From Sulfitobacter sp. DFL-14 (GTDB taxonomy: Bacteria; Pseudomonadota; Alphaproteobacteria; Rhodobacterales; Rhodobacteraceae), in NCBI RefSeq assembly GCF_003335585.1, contig NZ_QBFD01000046.1, positions 1,183,246 through 1,247,245 of the forward strand: a DNA stretch of 64,000 nt, given 5' to 3'. The position numbers and the translations under genes were made by a program. Numbering within the stretch: the stretch's first letter is position 1; every line of letters begins with the position of its first letter. Under the pieces are notes generated by a model. That model had not been told where the DNA came from, searched no databases, and saw only the letters and a program-made list of their open reading frames with translations. Below are positions 52,435-60,808 of the stretch, piece by piece.

Positions 52435-53409
52435 ATGCGTATTTTGGCTGTTGATGATGATCCGGTGATTCTCGACCTGCTCGAACGGGCATTGGTCGAC
52501 AGCCGGGGATATGAGCTGACCACCTGCACATCGGGCGAGGACGCTCTGAAGTTGCTGAAAGGTCCGATTGCCCCTTTCGAGTGTTTCCTGCTGGATGTCA
52601 TGCTGCCGGGGATCGGCGGGATCGAGCTTTGCGATGCGATCCGCCAGACAGCGGCCTATCGCACCGCGCCGATCATCATGATCACCGCCAGCCGCGAGGC
52701 TGACCTGATGGAACGTGCCTTCTATTCCGGGGCCACCGATTTCATGTCCAAGCCGCTGGATGGCGTGGAACTGAGCGCGCGGATCGTTTCGGCGAGCATG
52801 CTGAACGACAGCCTTCACCGAGAACGCGAGGCGCGGCATACGCTGGCCGATCTGACGGCCAAGATGAAGCTGCGGTTCGATGAGGCGGTCAGGCTGAGCA
52901 ACCCGGAGGTGACGGACCTGCTGGCGCTGGAAAACACGCTGCTGCGGATGCCGGAAGGCTGCTATGCGATGACATTGTTTTCCATTGATGTGATGGGCCT
53001 GCGGGGGATTCACCGTGCGGTCAGCCCGATGGCGTTCCGTTACCACCTTGAGGCCGTCGCGGGGGCGGCTGTTGATGCGTTCAAGCACCGCACAGCGCGG
53101 CTGGCCTATACCGGGTCGGGGCGTTTCATGGGGGTCGTGATGGGGCGTGAACGGTTCGACCGTGACGCCGTGTTGACCGGGATCAACGCAAGCCTGTCAT
53201 CGGAGTGGGATGCCACGGCAAGCGGCACGCCGATGCCGCCGGCGATCCGGCTGACGACACTGTCGGATCAGCGGTTGTGGTCGGGTGTGTCGGCCAGCGA
53301 CAAGCTGCGCACGAAGAAGGCAAATGTCGATCTGCTGCGCGGCGTTGAGGAAGAGCAGGAAGACAACCTGTTCAGCAAGCTGGAAGCCAGGGTGCCACGC
53401 GCCTCGTAA
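52435..53409 (+). CDS. Response regulator with degenerate GGDEF-like output domain
   Basis: The protein has 324 residues. Residues 1-120 form a receiver domain: acidic pocket VDDD (residues 6-8), phospho-Asp in FLLDVMLPG near 54, Thr in MITAS near 83, Lys in MSKPLDG. A helical linker (residues 125-165) leads to an output region MTLFSIDVMGLRGIHR..YTGSGRFMGVVMG that resembles a diguanylate cyclase fold, but the GGDEF motif reads GSGRF, so c-di-GMP synthesis is unlikely. It may be a signalling scaffold. A CtrA-type site lies upstream. No sensor kinase is adjacent. Confidence 0.8.
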   Translation: MRILAVDDDPVILDLLERALVDSRGYELTTCTSGEDALKLLKGPIAPFECFLLDVMLPGIGGIELCDAIRQTAAYRTAPIIMITASREADLMERAFYSGATDFMSKPLDGVELSARIVSASMLNDSLHREREARHTLADLTAKMKLRFDEAVRLSNPEVTDLLALENTLLRMPEGCYAMTLFSIDVMGLRGIHRAVSPMAFRYHLEAVAGAAVDAFKHRTARLAYTGSGRFMGVVMGRERFDRDAVLTGINASLSSEWDATASGTPMPPAIRLTTLSDQRLWSGVSASDKLRTKKANVDLLRGVEEEQEDNLFSKLEARVPRAS

Positions 53410-53515
53410 GGGGGGGCGGGACAAACCATTGGCTATTTTGACAGGCTGAAGTAACTGGAGAAACTTAGGATAGAAGCAACTTGGAAGAACTCGGCGGACA
53501 TATTTAATCAGAAAG
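53410..53515. other. Start of an AT-richer segment
   Basis: After the regulator stop, base composition drops sharply toward AT and stays low through the protease gene to about 54265. No gene is visible in this short stretch; the left edge of a possible acquired segment is here. Confidence 0.5.
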
Positions 53516-54268
53516 TCAAAATTTCGCCACTATATCCAAGACTTTTTCGATATCAGTGACGTATATCATGCCGCTGTTTCCTTTGACATAATAATGGTCC
53601 GTAGGAACCTCTTCTCCGGTTTTGTCACTATAGACCCTACCAACATTTTTAGTTTCGAAATGATATCCAGAGATCACGCCTACTAGACCGGGTTCTTGAC
53701 GTCGATTTCCAGCTAGAGATATCCGCGCAGTCATACTGCCATCACCTTCATTCTGATATCCTGTATGACAGTAAACCGGGCCGCCTGAGAAGCCAGGATT
53801 GTTGATGCCATCCAAAATGTGAACCCGTGCTTCTCGAATCGAAATTGACCCCGAGTAGATTCCGCCTTTGACCAAGGGCAACCGAAACGGCCTTGAATAA
53901 GATTCGTGGTGAAGTCCGTGAGGGAAGCCGAGAAATAGATGAGGATCTCCAATTTCAAAGCTGCCAATCGCCGTATCTTTGGTCCTATGTGGCTGGAATG
54001 GTAGTCCTGGGACTTCAAATACCGCTATGTCATCTTCTAGCTCTCCTAGAACCAAAGAGGTCACTTCCTTGGATTCTAAGCCTCTTGGGCCCAAAAAGCG
54101 AACATTATCGCCAACCATGGTTCTTTGCAGGAGGTGTCGGGCTGTGACAAGAACGGACCTTCCCTGTACGCGAAGCTCAAAACAAGTGCCATTACCTTCA
54201 GGAGTCCCCAGCAGGTAGCATGAGTCGAGTTGTCTCGCTTTGATCCTTGGCCATAACCCAGAGTACAC
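53516..54268 (-). CDS. Trypsin-like serine protease of foreign composition
   Basis: The protein has 250 residues and shows S1-type triad elements: SVLVTARHLL (His near 44), ELEDDIAVFEV (Asp near 80) and NNPGFSGGPVYC (Ser near 160). The DGINNPGFSGGP oxyanion motif is clear. No signal peptide or membrane helix, so it appears cytoplasmic, which is unusual for S1 proteases. The gene is markedly richer in A and T than all neighbours and uses rarer codons (for example AGA, TTA). It probably arrived by transfer and could be a defence or regulatory protease; function is not established. Confidence 0.75.
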   Translation of the reverse strand: MYSGLWPRIKARQLDSCYLLGTPEGNGTCFELRVQGRSVLVTARHLLQRTMVGDNVRFLGPRGLESKEVTSLVLGELEDDIAVFEVPGLPFQPHRTKDTAIGSFEIGDPHLFLGFPHGLHHESYSRPFRLPLVKGGIYSGSISIREARVHILDGINNPGFSGGPVYCHTGYQNEGDGSMTARISLAGNRRQEPGLVGVISGYHFETKNVGRVYSDKTGEEVPTDHYYVKGNSGMIYVTDIEKVLDIVAKF

Positions 54269-54274
54269 GTGTTT

Positions 54275-55930
54275 CTACCTTACAAACTTCTTGTGTTTCA
54301 GCCGCTTGGGTTCCAGCGCATCCGCGCCCAGGCGGCGTTTCTTGTCTTCCTCATAGTCTTCGAAGTTGCCTTCGAACCATTCCACATGGGCCTCGCCCTC
54401 GAAGGCGAGGATGTGGGTGCAGATCCGGTCGAGGAAGAAACGGTCGTGGGAGATGACCACGGCGCAGCCCGCGAAATCCACCAGCGCATCTTCGAGCGCG
54501 CGCAGGGTTTCGACGTCAAGGTCGTTGGTCGGTTCGTCAAGCAGCAGGACGTTGCCGCCTTCTTTCAGCAGGCGCGCCATGTGGACGCGGTTGCGCTCAC
54601 CACCCGACAGCAGGCCGACCTTTTTCTGCTGGTCGCCGCCCTTGAAGTTGAAGGAGGAGCAATAGGCGCGGGAGTTGACCTCGGCATCGCCCAGCTTGAT
54701 CAGCTCGGCCCCGCCGGTGATGGCCTGCCAGACGGTATCGTCAGGTTTCAGGTCGTCGCGTGACTGGTCCACATAGGACAGGTCGACAGTGTCACCATAT
54801 TCGATGGAACCCGCGTCGGGCTTTTCCTGACCGGTCAGCATCCTGAACAGCGTCGATTTACCGGCGCCGTTGGGGCCGATGACCCCGACAATCCCGCCCG
54901 GCGGCAGGGAGAAATCCAGCCCTTCGACCAGCAGCTTGTCACCCATCGCCTTTTTCAATCCCGCGACCTCGATCACCTTGGAGCCGAGGCGCGGGCCATT
55001 GGGGATGACGATCTGCGCGCGCGACAGCTTCTCGCGCTCGGAGGTTTCGGCCATCTCGTTATAGGCGTTGATCCGGGCCTTGGATTTGGCCTGCCGCGCC
55101 TTGGCGCCCTGGCGCATCCATTCCAGCTCGCGCTCCAGCGTCTTCTGCTTGGACTTGTCCTCGCGCGCTTCCTGCGCCAGGCGCTTGGCCTTCTGTTCCA
55201 GCCAGTCGGAGTAGTTTCCCTCGTAGGGGACGCCGCGGCCGCGGTCGAGTTCGAGAATCCAGCCGGTGATGTCATCCAGGAAATAGCGGTCGTGGGTGAC
55301 GATCAGGATGGTGCCCTTGTAGTCGATCAGGTGCTGTTGCAGCCAGGCGATGGTTTCCGCGTCCAGGTGGTTGGTCGGTTCGTCGAGCAGCAGCATGTCT
55401 GGCGCTTCGAGCAGCAGCTTGCACAGGGCCACGCGCCGCGCCTCACCGCCCGAGAGGGAGGCAACATCGGCGTCATCGGGGGGGCAGCGCAGCGCCTCCA
55501 TGCTGACGTCGATCTGGCTGTCGAGGTCCCACAGGTCCTGCGCGTCGATGTCATCCTGCAGTTTGGCCATCTCATCGGCGGTTTCGTCGGAGTAGTTCAT
55601 CGCCAATTCGTTGTAACGGTCGAGGATGGCCTTTTTCGCGGCCACGCCCTCCATCACGTTCTCGCGCACGGTCTTGGTCGGGTCGAGCCTGGGTTCCTGC
55701 GGCAGATAGCCGACGCGCGCGCCTTCGGCGGACCAGGCCTCGCCGGTGAAGTCCTTGTCCATGCCTGCCATGATCTTGAGCAGGGTGGATTTACCCGCGC
55801 CGTTCACGCCGACGACACCGATCTTGACGCCGGGCAGGAAGTTCAGGTGGATGTTTTCAAAAAGCTTTTTTCCGCCCGGATAGGCTTTGGAGACGCCGGA
55901 CATGTGATAGACGAACTGATAGGCGGCCAT
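54275..55930 (-). CDS. ettA: Energy-dependent translational throttle protein EttA
   Basis: The protein has 551 residues, an ABC-F ATPase with two ATPase domains. Walker A sites GVNGAGKST and GPNGAGKST, signatures LSGGEARR and LSGGERNR, and Walker B DEPTNHLD and DEPTNDLD are intact; an arm/linker segment (WLEQKAKRLAQEAREDKSK) lies between. EttA binds the ribosomal E site and gates translation in low energy. ATG at 55930 follows AGGAAAC on the minus strand. A short gap separates it from the AT-rich protease gene. Confidence 0.95.
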   Translation of the reverse strand: MAAYQFVYHMSGVSKAYPGGKKLFENIHLNFLPGVKIGVVGVNGAGKSTLLKIMAGMDKDFTGEAWSAEGARVGYLPQEPRLDPTKTVRENVMEGVAAKKAILDRYNELAMNYSDETADEMAKLQDDIDAQDLWDLDSQIDVSMEALRCPPDDADVASLSGGEARRVALCKLLLEAPDMLLLDEPTNHLDAETIAWLQQHLIDYKGTILIVTHDRYFLDDITGWILELDRGRGVPYEGNYSDWLEQKAKRLAQEAREDKSKQKTLERELEWMRQGAKARQAKSKARINAYNEMAETSEREKLSRAQIVIPNGPRLGSKVIEVAGLKKAMGDKLLVEGLDFSLPPGGIVGVIGPNGAGKSTLFRMLTGQEKPDAGSIEYGDTVDLSYVDQSRDDLKPDDTVWQAITGGAELIKLGDAEVNSRAYCSSFNFKGGDQQKKVGLLSGGERNRVHMARLLKEGGNVLLLDEPTNDLDVETLRALEDALVDFAGCAVVISHDRFFLDRICTHILAFEGEAHVEWFEGNFEDYEEDKKRRLGADALEPKRLKHKKFVR

Positions 55931-56146
55931 TGCGGTTTCCTGTCTGGTCAATGAGGTTTCGCCCCGCAATATCGCGGTGATCGGTCAAGATCAACGCAGT
56001 CTTAAAACGAGGGCGGCCGCGCAGGAGATACCGCCGGGTCCGGGACGAGATACCTCGGCGGGCAGCGCGGTTTTTCTGCGCAGGCGCCCTGCCGGAAACG
56101 AATTCTTCAGCATTGCGGTTCTAGCTTGCACCTGAAAGGAGCCAAA

Positions 56147-56833
56147 ATGCTCGATTCCCGGGATGACGATGCGCAGGCCGACCAGCCGGGCGATGCGCAT
56201 GAAAACGCGATCGACGCGGTCGTGTCGATTGATGAGCGCAATAACATCTCTGCCTTCAATCCCGCGGCGGAGCGGTTGTGGGGCTATGGCAGCGCCGAGG
56301 TGATCGGCAAGAACGTCAAGATGTTGCTGCCCCCTGACATGCGGGCAACCCATGACAGTTTTGTCGACCGCCATCGCAAGTCCGGGCAGGACCGCCTTGT
56401 CGGCACCAGCCGCGAGGTGCCGATCCATTGCAAGGACAATACCACCGCCTATGCGCGGCTGTCGCTGCGCCGGTCCGTGACGGAAGCGGGTGCACAGGGA
56501 TATACCGCCTACCTGACCGATATGACCGAACAGCATCGCAAGACGACCGACACCGTCGAGGTGATGCGCGACCTGCTGGACCAGATCGACAGGTTGACCA
56601 CGGGTATCAATACCATCGCGCAGCAGACCAACCTGTTGTCGGTCAATGCCTCTATCGAAGCGGCAAGGGCGGGTGACATGGGGCGGGGCTTTGGCGTGGT
56701 CGCGATGGAGATCAGGGCCCTGTCGAACCAGGCCAAGGAGATCACGCTGGAAATCGAGAACGTGGTGGAATCCGGCAGGCAATCAGTTGGCAAACTGGCG
56801 CAGGAGGCGACCCCGACCGGGCAGGGCGGTTGA
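56147..56833 (+). CDS. Mini PAS-MCP signalling protein
   Basis: The protein has 228 residues. Residues 20-135 form a PAS domain (AIDAVVSIDERNNISAFNPAAERLWGYGSAEVIGKNV) and residues 145-215 carry the methyl-accepting chemotaxis hairpin tip (TIAQQTNLLSVNASIEAARAGDMGRGFGVVA). Transmembrane helices, a HAMP domain and most of the second coiled-coil arm are absent, so it is a compact cytoplasmic receptor. It could link redox or ligand sensing by PAS to CheA/CheW, but it is unusually short. ATG 56147 follows AAAGGAG. Confidence 0.83.
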   Translation: MLDSRDDDAQADQPGDAHENAIDAVVSIDERNNISAFNPAAERLWGYGSAEVIGKNVKMLLPPDMRATHDSFVDRHRKSGQDRLVGTSREVPIHCKDNTTAYARLSLRRSVTEAGAQGYTAYLTDMTEQHRKTTDTVEVMRDLLDQIDRLTTGINTIAQQTNLLSVNASIEAARAGDMGRGFGVVAMEIRALSNQAKEITLEIENVVESGRQSVGKLAQEATPTGQGG

Positions 56834-57228
56834 GGCCGGACCGTCCCGATCGTGATCACGCTGAACGCCCGGCGTGGCCTGACGCCGTGCGATGTTTCAA
56901 TATCTGCGCGAATTGCCAGATGGCTTGAGTTGTCCGATGACATGCGACGATTCTACTGAGGCGAGAAGATTTCTGCAGGCAGTTCGGCTGCACAAGACTG
57001 CATCTACCAAGTGAAATTGATGCTTTCGGCTGTGAATTGGGGTGATTTTAGGCGTTTTTACCGGAAACTGAACTTTTTCAGTCGATGTGAATTCAAAATC
57101 TCTGTTACGCTTTTGTTAACCTGCGAGGGTCGGTCGATGTCCGCCCTACGTGGGGAAACGAAGTGGTGTCCATGCAGGGACGGGTTTTCCCGCCGCTGCA
57201 GAGGCACAGGGACAACAGGGAACAGCTC
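56834..57228. other. Gene-free gap before the stress-protein gene
   Basis: About 395 bases without a convincing gene. It contains AT-rich tracts near 57040-57120 that probably include the promoter of the following gene; I see no specific operator. Confidence 0.5.
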
Positions 57229-57669
57229 ATGTCAAAAACCGCAATCGTTGTGGGTCTGGACGGGTCGGAGGCCGGCCAACGCGCGCTGGCATTCGCCAAA
57301 AGCAGAGCCGAAATGATCGGGGATTGCTCAATCACGCTCTGCTACGTGATTGAATGGTCACCCTTTTCATTCCAGACACCCGAGGAAAACGAGCAGCGCC
57401 ACAAGCGCCGCGAAGAGGAATTGAAACTGGCGCATGAGCGGGTCATCGACCCCGCTGTCGCCCAGGCCAAGGCCGACGGTTTCGAAGTGACCGGTGTCGT
57501 CAAGCACGGCGATGCGGCGGATATTCTGGAGGATATCGCCAAGGCGCAGAGCGCCAGCCAGATCGTGGTGGGCCGGGTTGGTGTGCGCGGTCTGAAAGAG
57601 CGCCTGTTCGGTGGTGTCACGGGGCGGTTGGTCGCTTCGGCGAGCGTCCCGGTCACAATCATTCCCTGA
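57229..57669 (+). CDS. Universal stress protein (UspA family)
   Basis: The protein has 146 residues. The fold begins KTAIVVGLDGSEAGQRALAFA and ends IVVGRVGVRGLKERLFGGVTGRLVASASVPVTII, with the ATP-binding G-2x-G-9x-G-(S/T) pattern largely present (GRVGVRGLKERLFGGVTG). It helps survival in stress or stasis. ATG 57229 is chosen; a longer in-frame start lacks a site. The symporter gene follows 16 bases later. Confidence 0.9.
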   Translation: MSKTAIVVGLDGSEAGQRALAFAKSRAEMIGDCSITLCYVIEWSPFSFQTPEENEQRHKRREEELKLAHERVIDPAVAQAKADGFEVTGVVKHGDAADILEDIAKAQSASQIVVGRVGVRGLKERLFGGVTGRLVASASVPVTIIP

Positions 57670-57685
57670 AGCAGAGGTTTTCGAC

Positions 57686-59233
57686 ATGTACAGACTATAC
57701 GCAGTACTACTGACCCTGATCGCCTCTGTCCTGCCCGGTCTTGCCGCGGCACAGGAGGCAGTTGGCATCGACCAGCGGATCAACCAGATCTTTGCGGATT
57801 ACACCGGTTGGTACGTTTCCTTCATCTTTGCGCCCTTACCGGGCACAACCTTTTCCTGGATCGCCCTCTGGCTGGTGGTCGGTGCCGTGGTGTTCACGGT
57901 GTATTTCGGGGCCATCCAGTTCAAGGGTTTCGTGCATTCCATCCGACTGGTGAAAGGTGACTATTCCGATCCCAATGACGCGGGCGAGGTCAGCCACTTT
58001 CAGGCGCTGGCGACGGCACTGTCGGGGACCGTGGGGCTGGGCAACATCGCGGGTGTCGCGGTTGCGGTCAGCATCGGGGGGCCGGGTGCGACCTTCTGGA
58101 TGGTGGTCGCGGGCCTGTTCGGCATGGCGACCAAGTTCACCGAATGTACGCTGGGTGTGAAATACCGCAACGAATACCCGGACGGCAGCGTCTCGGGTGG
58201 TCCGATGTACTACATCGTCAAGGGCTTTGCCGAGCGGGGTCTGCCGCTGGGTGGGTTCATGGCGGTGGTGTTCAGCATCTTCACCATTCTGGGTGCGCTG
58301 GGCGGCGGCAACATGTTCCAGGCCAACCAGGCGCATGCGCAGATCGCGGGTGTGGTGGGTGATTATCCGGGCTGGATCACCGGTGTGATCCTGGCGGGCG
58401 TCACCTTTGCCGTGATCGCGGGCGGATTGAAATCCATTGCGCGCGTCACTGAAAAGGTCGTGCCTTTCATGGGTGTTTTCTATGTGCTGGTGTCGGTCCT
58501 TATCCTGCTGATCAACTTCGATCAGATCGGCTGGGCCTTTGGCCAGATCTTCATGGGGGCGTTTACTGGTCTGGGTGTTGTCGGCGGCTTTACCGGCGCG
58601 CTGATCCAGGGTTTCCGCCGTGCGGCCTTCTCCAACGAGGCGGGCATCGGGTCGGCTGCCATCGCGCACTCTGCGGTGCGGACCAAGGAGCCGGTGACAG
58701 AGGGCTATGTGGCCCTGCTGGAGCCGTTCATCGACACGGTGGTGATCTGCACGATGACCGCCCTGGTGATCGTGATCAGCGGCGTGATGAACGTCGACCC
58801 GGAAACCGGTCTTTACATCTGGAATGCCGAGGCAGGCCGGATCGCGACCGACGGGGATGTCAGCGGTGTTGCCCTGACCTCGGCCGCCTATGCCAAGGCG
58901 TTCTCGTGGTTCCCGGTCCTGCTGATGGTGGCGGTGGTGCTCTTTGCCTTCTCCACCATGATCAGCTGGTCCTACTACGGGCTGAAAGCCTGGACCTACC
59001 TGTTCGGCGAAGGGCAGACCAAGGAACTGGTGTTCAAGATCATCTTCTGCCTGTTCATCGTGATCGGTGCGGCGGCAAGCCTTGGTCCGGTGATCGACTT
59101 CTCGGATGCGATGCTGTTCTCCATGGCGATCGTGAACATCATTGCGCTGTATTTCCTGATGCCGATCGTGAAACGCGAGCTGAACAGCTATGTCACGCGT
59201 CTGCGTGCGGGGGAGTTCGTCCGTCACAAGTAG
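57686..59233 (+). CDS. Alanine/glycine:cation symporter (AGCS family)
   Basis: The protein has 515 residues with a signal-like first helix and about 10-11 further helices. AGCS motifs: ALATALSGTVGLGNIAGVAVA near 117, GGPMYYIVKG near 173, GFRRAAFSNEAGIGSAAIAHSA near 313. It imports alanine or glycine with Na+. ATG 57686 is preceded by AGAGGTTTTCG. Co-directional with usp at 16 bases. Confidence 0.92.
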   Translation: MYRLYAVLLTLIASVLPGLAAAQEAVGIDQRINQIFADYTGWYVSFIFAPLPGTTFSWIALWLVVGAVVFTVYFGAIQFKGFVHSIRLVKGDYSDPNDAGEVSHFQALATALSGTVGLGNIAGVAVAVSIGGPGATFWMVVAGLFGMATKFTECTLGVKYRNEYPDGSVSGGPMYYIVKGFAERGLPLGGFMAVVFSIFTILGALGGGNMFQANQAHAQIAGVVGDYPGWITGVILAGVTFAVIAGGLKSIARVTEKVVPFMGVFYVLVSVLILLINFDQIGWAFGQIFMGAFTGLGVVGGFTGALIQGFRRAAFSNEAGIGSAAIAHSAVRTKEPVTEGYVALLEPFIDTVVICTMTALVIVISGVMNVDPETGLYIWNAEAGRIATDGDVSGVALTSAAYAKAFSWFPVLLMVAVVLFAFSTMISWSYYGLKAWTYLFGEGQTKELVFKIIFCLFIVIGAAASLGPVIDFSDAMLFSMAIVNIIALYFLMPIVKRELNSYVTRLRAGEFVRHK

Positions 59234-59315
59234 GCTGATGCATTGACAATGGGGCGCAAAGCCCTTCCTTTCGGCCCCTGAAGAAATTCGGGGGCCGATT
59301 TTGTTGCGCCATAGA

Positions 59316-59915
59316 ATGCCATATGCCGCAGCCGGTCAGGTGATCGGCCTGTTGGGCGGGTCGTTCGACCCGGCCCATGCGGGCCATGCCCATATCACCA
59401 CCGAGGCGCTCAAGCGGTTTGGTCTGGATCGGGTCTGGTGGCTGGTCAGCCCCGGCAACCCGCTGAAGACCCGGGGGCCGGAGCCGCTGGACAAGCGGAT
59501 GGACCGCGCCCGCGAGGTCATGCGCCACCCCCGAGTCGAGATTACCGATATCGAGAGCCAGCTTGGCACGCGCTATACGGCGCAGACGCTGGCCAGGTTG
59601 CGCAGGCTTTATCCGAATGTGCGCTTTGTCTGGCTGATGGGTGCGGACAACATGGCGCAGTTGCATCAGTGGCAGGACTGGCGCGGGATCATGGAGACCG
59701 TGCCGATTGGCGTTCTGGCCCGCCCCGGCCAACGTATTTCGGCGCGGATGAGCCGGGCGGCGGGGCTTTATGCGCCCTACCGGATTCCGGGGCGTTTCAG
59801 CCATCTGCTGGGGCTGGCCGATGCGCCGGCCTGGTGTTTCATCAACGTGCCGATGAACGATGCCTCCTCGACCGCGATCCGGGCGCGGGGCGGCTGGTCA
59901 GCGCAGGCGGGTTGA
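59316..59915 (+). CDS. nadD: Nicotinate-nucleotide adenylyltransferase
   Basis: The protein has 199 residues. GLLGGSFDPAHAGHAHI is the nucleotidyltransferase HxGH signature; WWLVSPGNPLK and the late ISARMSRAAGLYAP and SSTAIRARG (ISSTxIR motif) are typical. It adenylates NaMN to NaAD, which the NadE elsewhere in the window amidates. ATG 59316 is assumed; a TTG 15 bases earlier is also possible. Its tail overlaps the convergent DMT gene by 18 bases. Confidence 0.92.
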   Translation: MPYAAAGQVIGLLGGSFDPAHAGHAHITTEALKRFGLDRVWWLVSPGNPLKTRGPEPLDKRMDRAREVMRHPRVEITDIESQLGTRYTAQTLARLRRLYPNVRFVWLMGADNMAQLHQWQDWRGIMETVPIGVLARPGQRISARMSRAAGLYAPYRIPGRFSHLLGLADAPAWCFINVPMNDASSTAIRARGGWSAQAG

Positions 59916-60722
59916 GGCAAGCCCGGCGCCGATGATCAGGGCCAGCCCGGCCCAGGTGAAGGTATCGGGCAGGTCGCCGAAGATGATCCAGCCCAGAAGG
60001 ACAGCCGCGATCAGCTGGAAATAGACCAGCGGCGCCAGCCGCGTGGCAGGGGCGATGCGGTAGGCAAAGAGCAGCAGCAGGTTGCCCAGCATGGAGAGCA
60101 AGGCCGAGGCCAGGGTCAGCCCGGCGATGGGCAGGGTCATCGTGGGTAGGTTGAGCAGCCCGAGCGGCATCAGCAGAAGGCCTGCGATCACAAGCTGGGT
60201 AAAGGTCAGCGCCATCGGGCTGCCCAGCCCGGACAACCAGCGCGACATGGTCAGGAAGGTGCCGTAGCAGGTGCCGGCGGCCACCGCCCAGAGCACACCC
60301 AGCTCTCCGTCCGGACCGGGGCGGACCACCAGCAGCACGCCGGCAAACCCCAGCACGGTCAGGACGCTGCGCAGCGGAGTGACCGCTTCGCGCAGGAAAA
60401 TCACCGCCAGAACATAGCTGACCAGCGGCCCGATAAAGAAGGCGGCAAAGACGGTGGCAATGTCGACCGTCTGCAGCGCCATCTGGATGCAGGAGATGCC
60501 TGTGGCCAGAACCGCCGCACGCGCCCAGATGCGCCAGTTGCGCAGCAGCGCGTCGCTGCCGCGCGGCAGAAAGGGCAGCAGGATCATGGTGCCCAGGGCA
60601 AAGCGGGACCATGCGACGAACAGCGGAGAAACGCCCAGACCGCTGCTGAGCAGCTTACCGGCGCTGTCCCCGCCGGGGATCAGGGACATGGCAACAAACA
60701 TGATCAGAACGGCGCTTTGCAT
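59898..60722 (-). CDS. DMT (EamA) family permease
   Basis: The protein has 274 residues with nine to ten helices in two EamA halves (AVLATGISCIQMALQTVDIATVFAAFF; PLVYFQLIAAVLLGWIIFGDLPDTFTWAGLALI). Such carriers export amino acids, sugars or riboflavin-like solutes; no substrate can be named. ATG at 60722 has a weak site; GTG codons upstream are possible. Divergent from dacB, 86 bases. Confidence 0.83.
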   Translation of the reverse strand: MQSAVLIMFVAMSLIPGGDSAGKLLSSGLGVSPLFVAWSRFALGTMILLPFLPRGSDALLRNWRIWARAAVLATGISCIQMALQTVDIATVFAAFFIGPLVSYVLAVIFLREAVTPLRSVLTVLGFAGVLLVVRPGPDGELGVLWAVAAGTCYGTFLTMSRWLSGLGSPMALTFTQLVIAGLLLMPLGLLNLPTMTLPIAGLTLASALLSMLGNLLLLFAYRIAPATRLAPLVYFQLIAAVLLGWIIFGDLPDTFTWAGLALIIGAGLASTRLR

Positions 60723-60808
60723 CAGGCCTGCTAGCACGCATTCACGGTCTGTAAAATGTGAAATGAGACTGCTTGTGGAAGACCGCGAGGTGCGGTTTAA
60801 CCGGGCGT

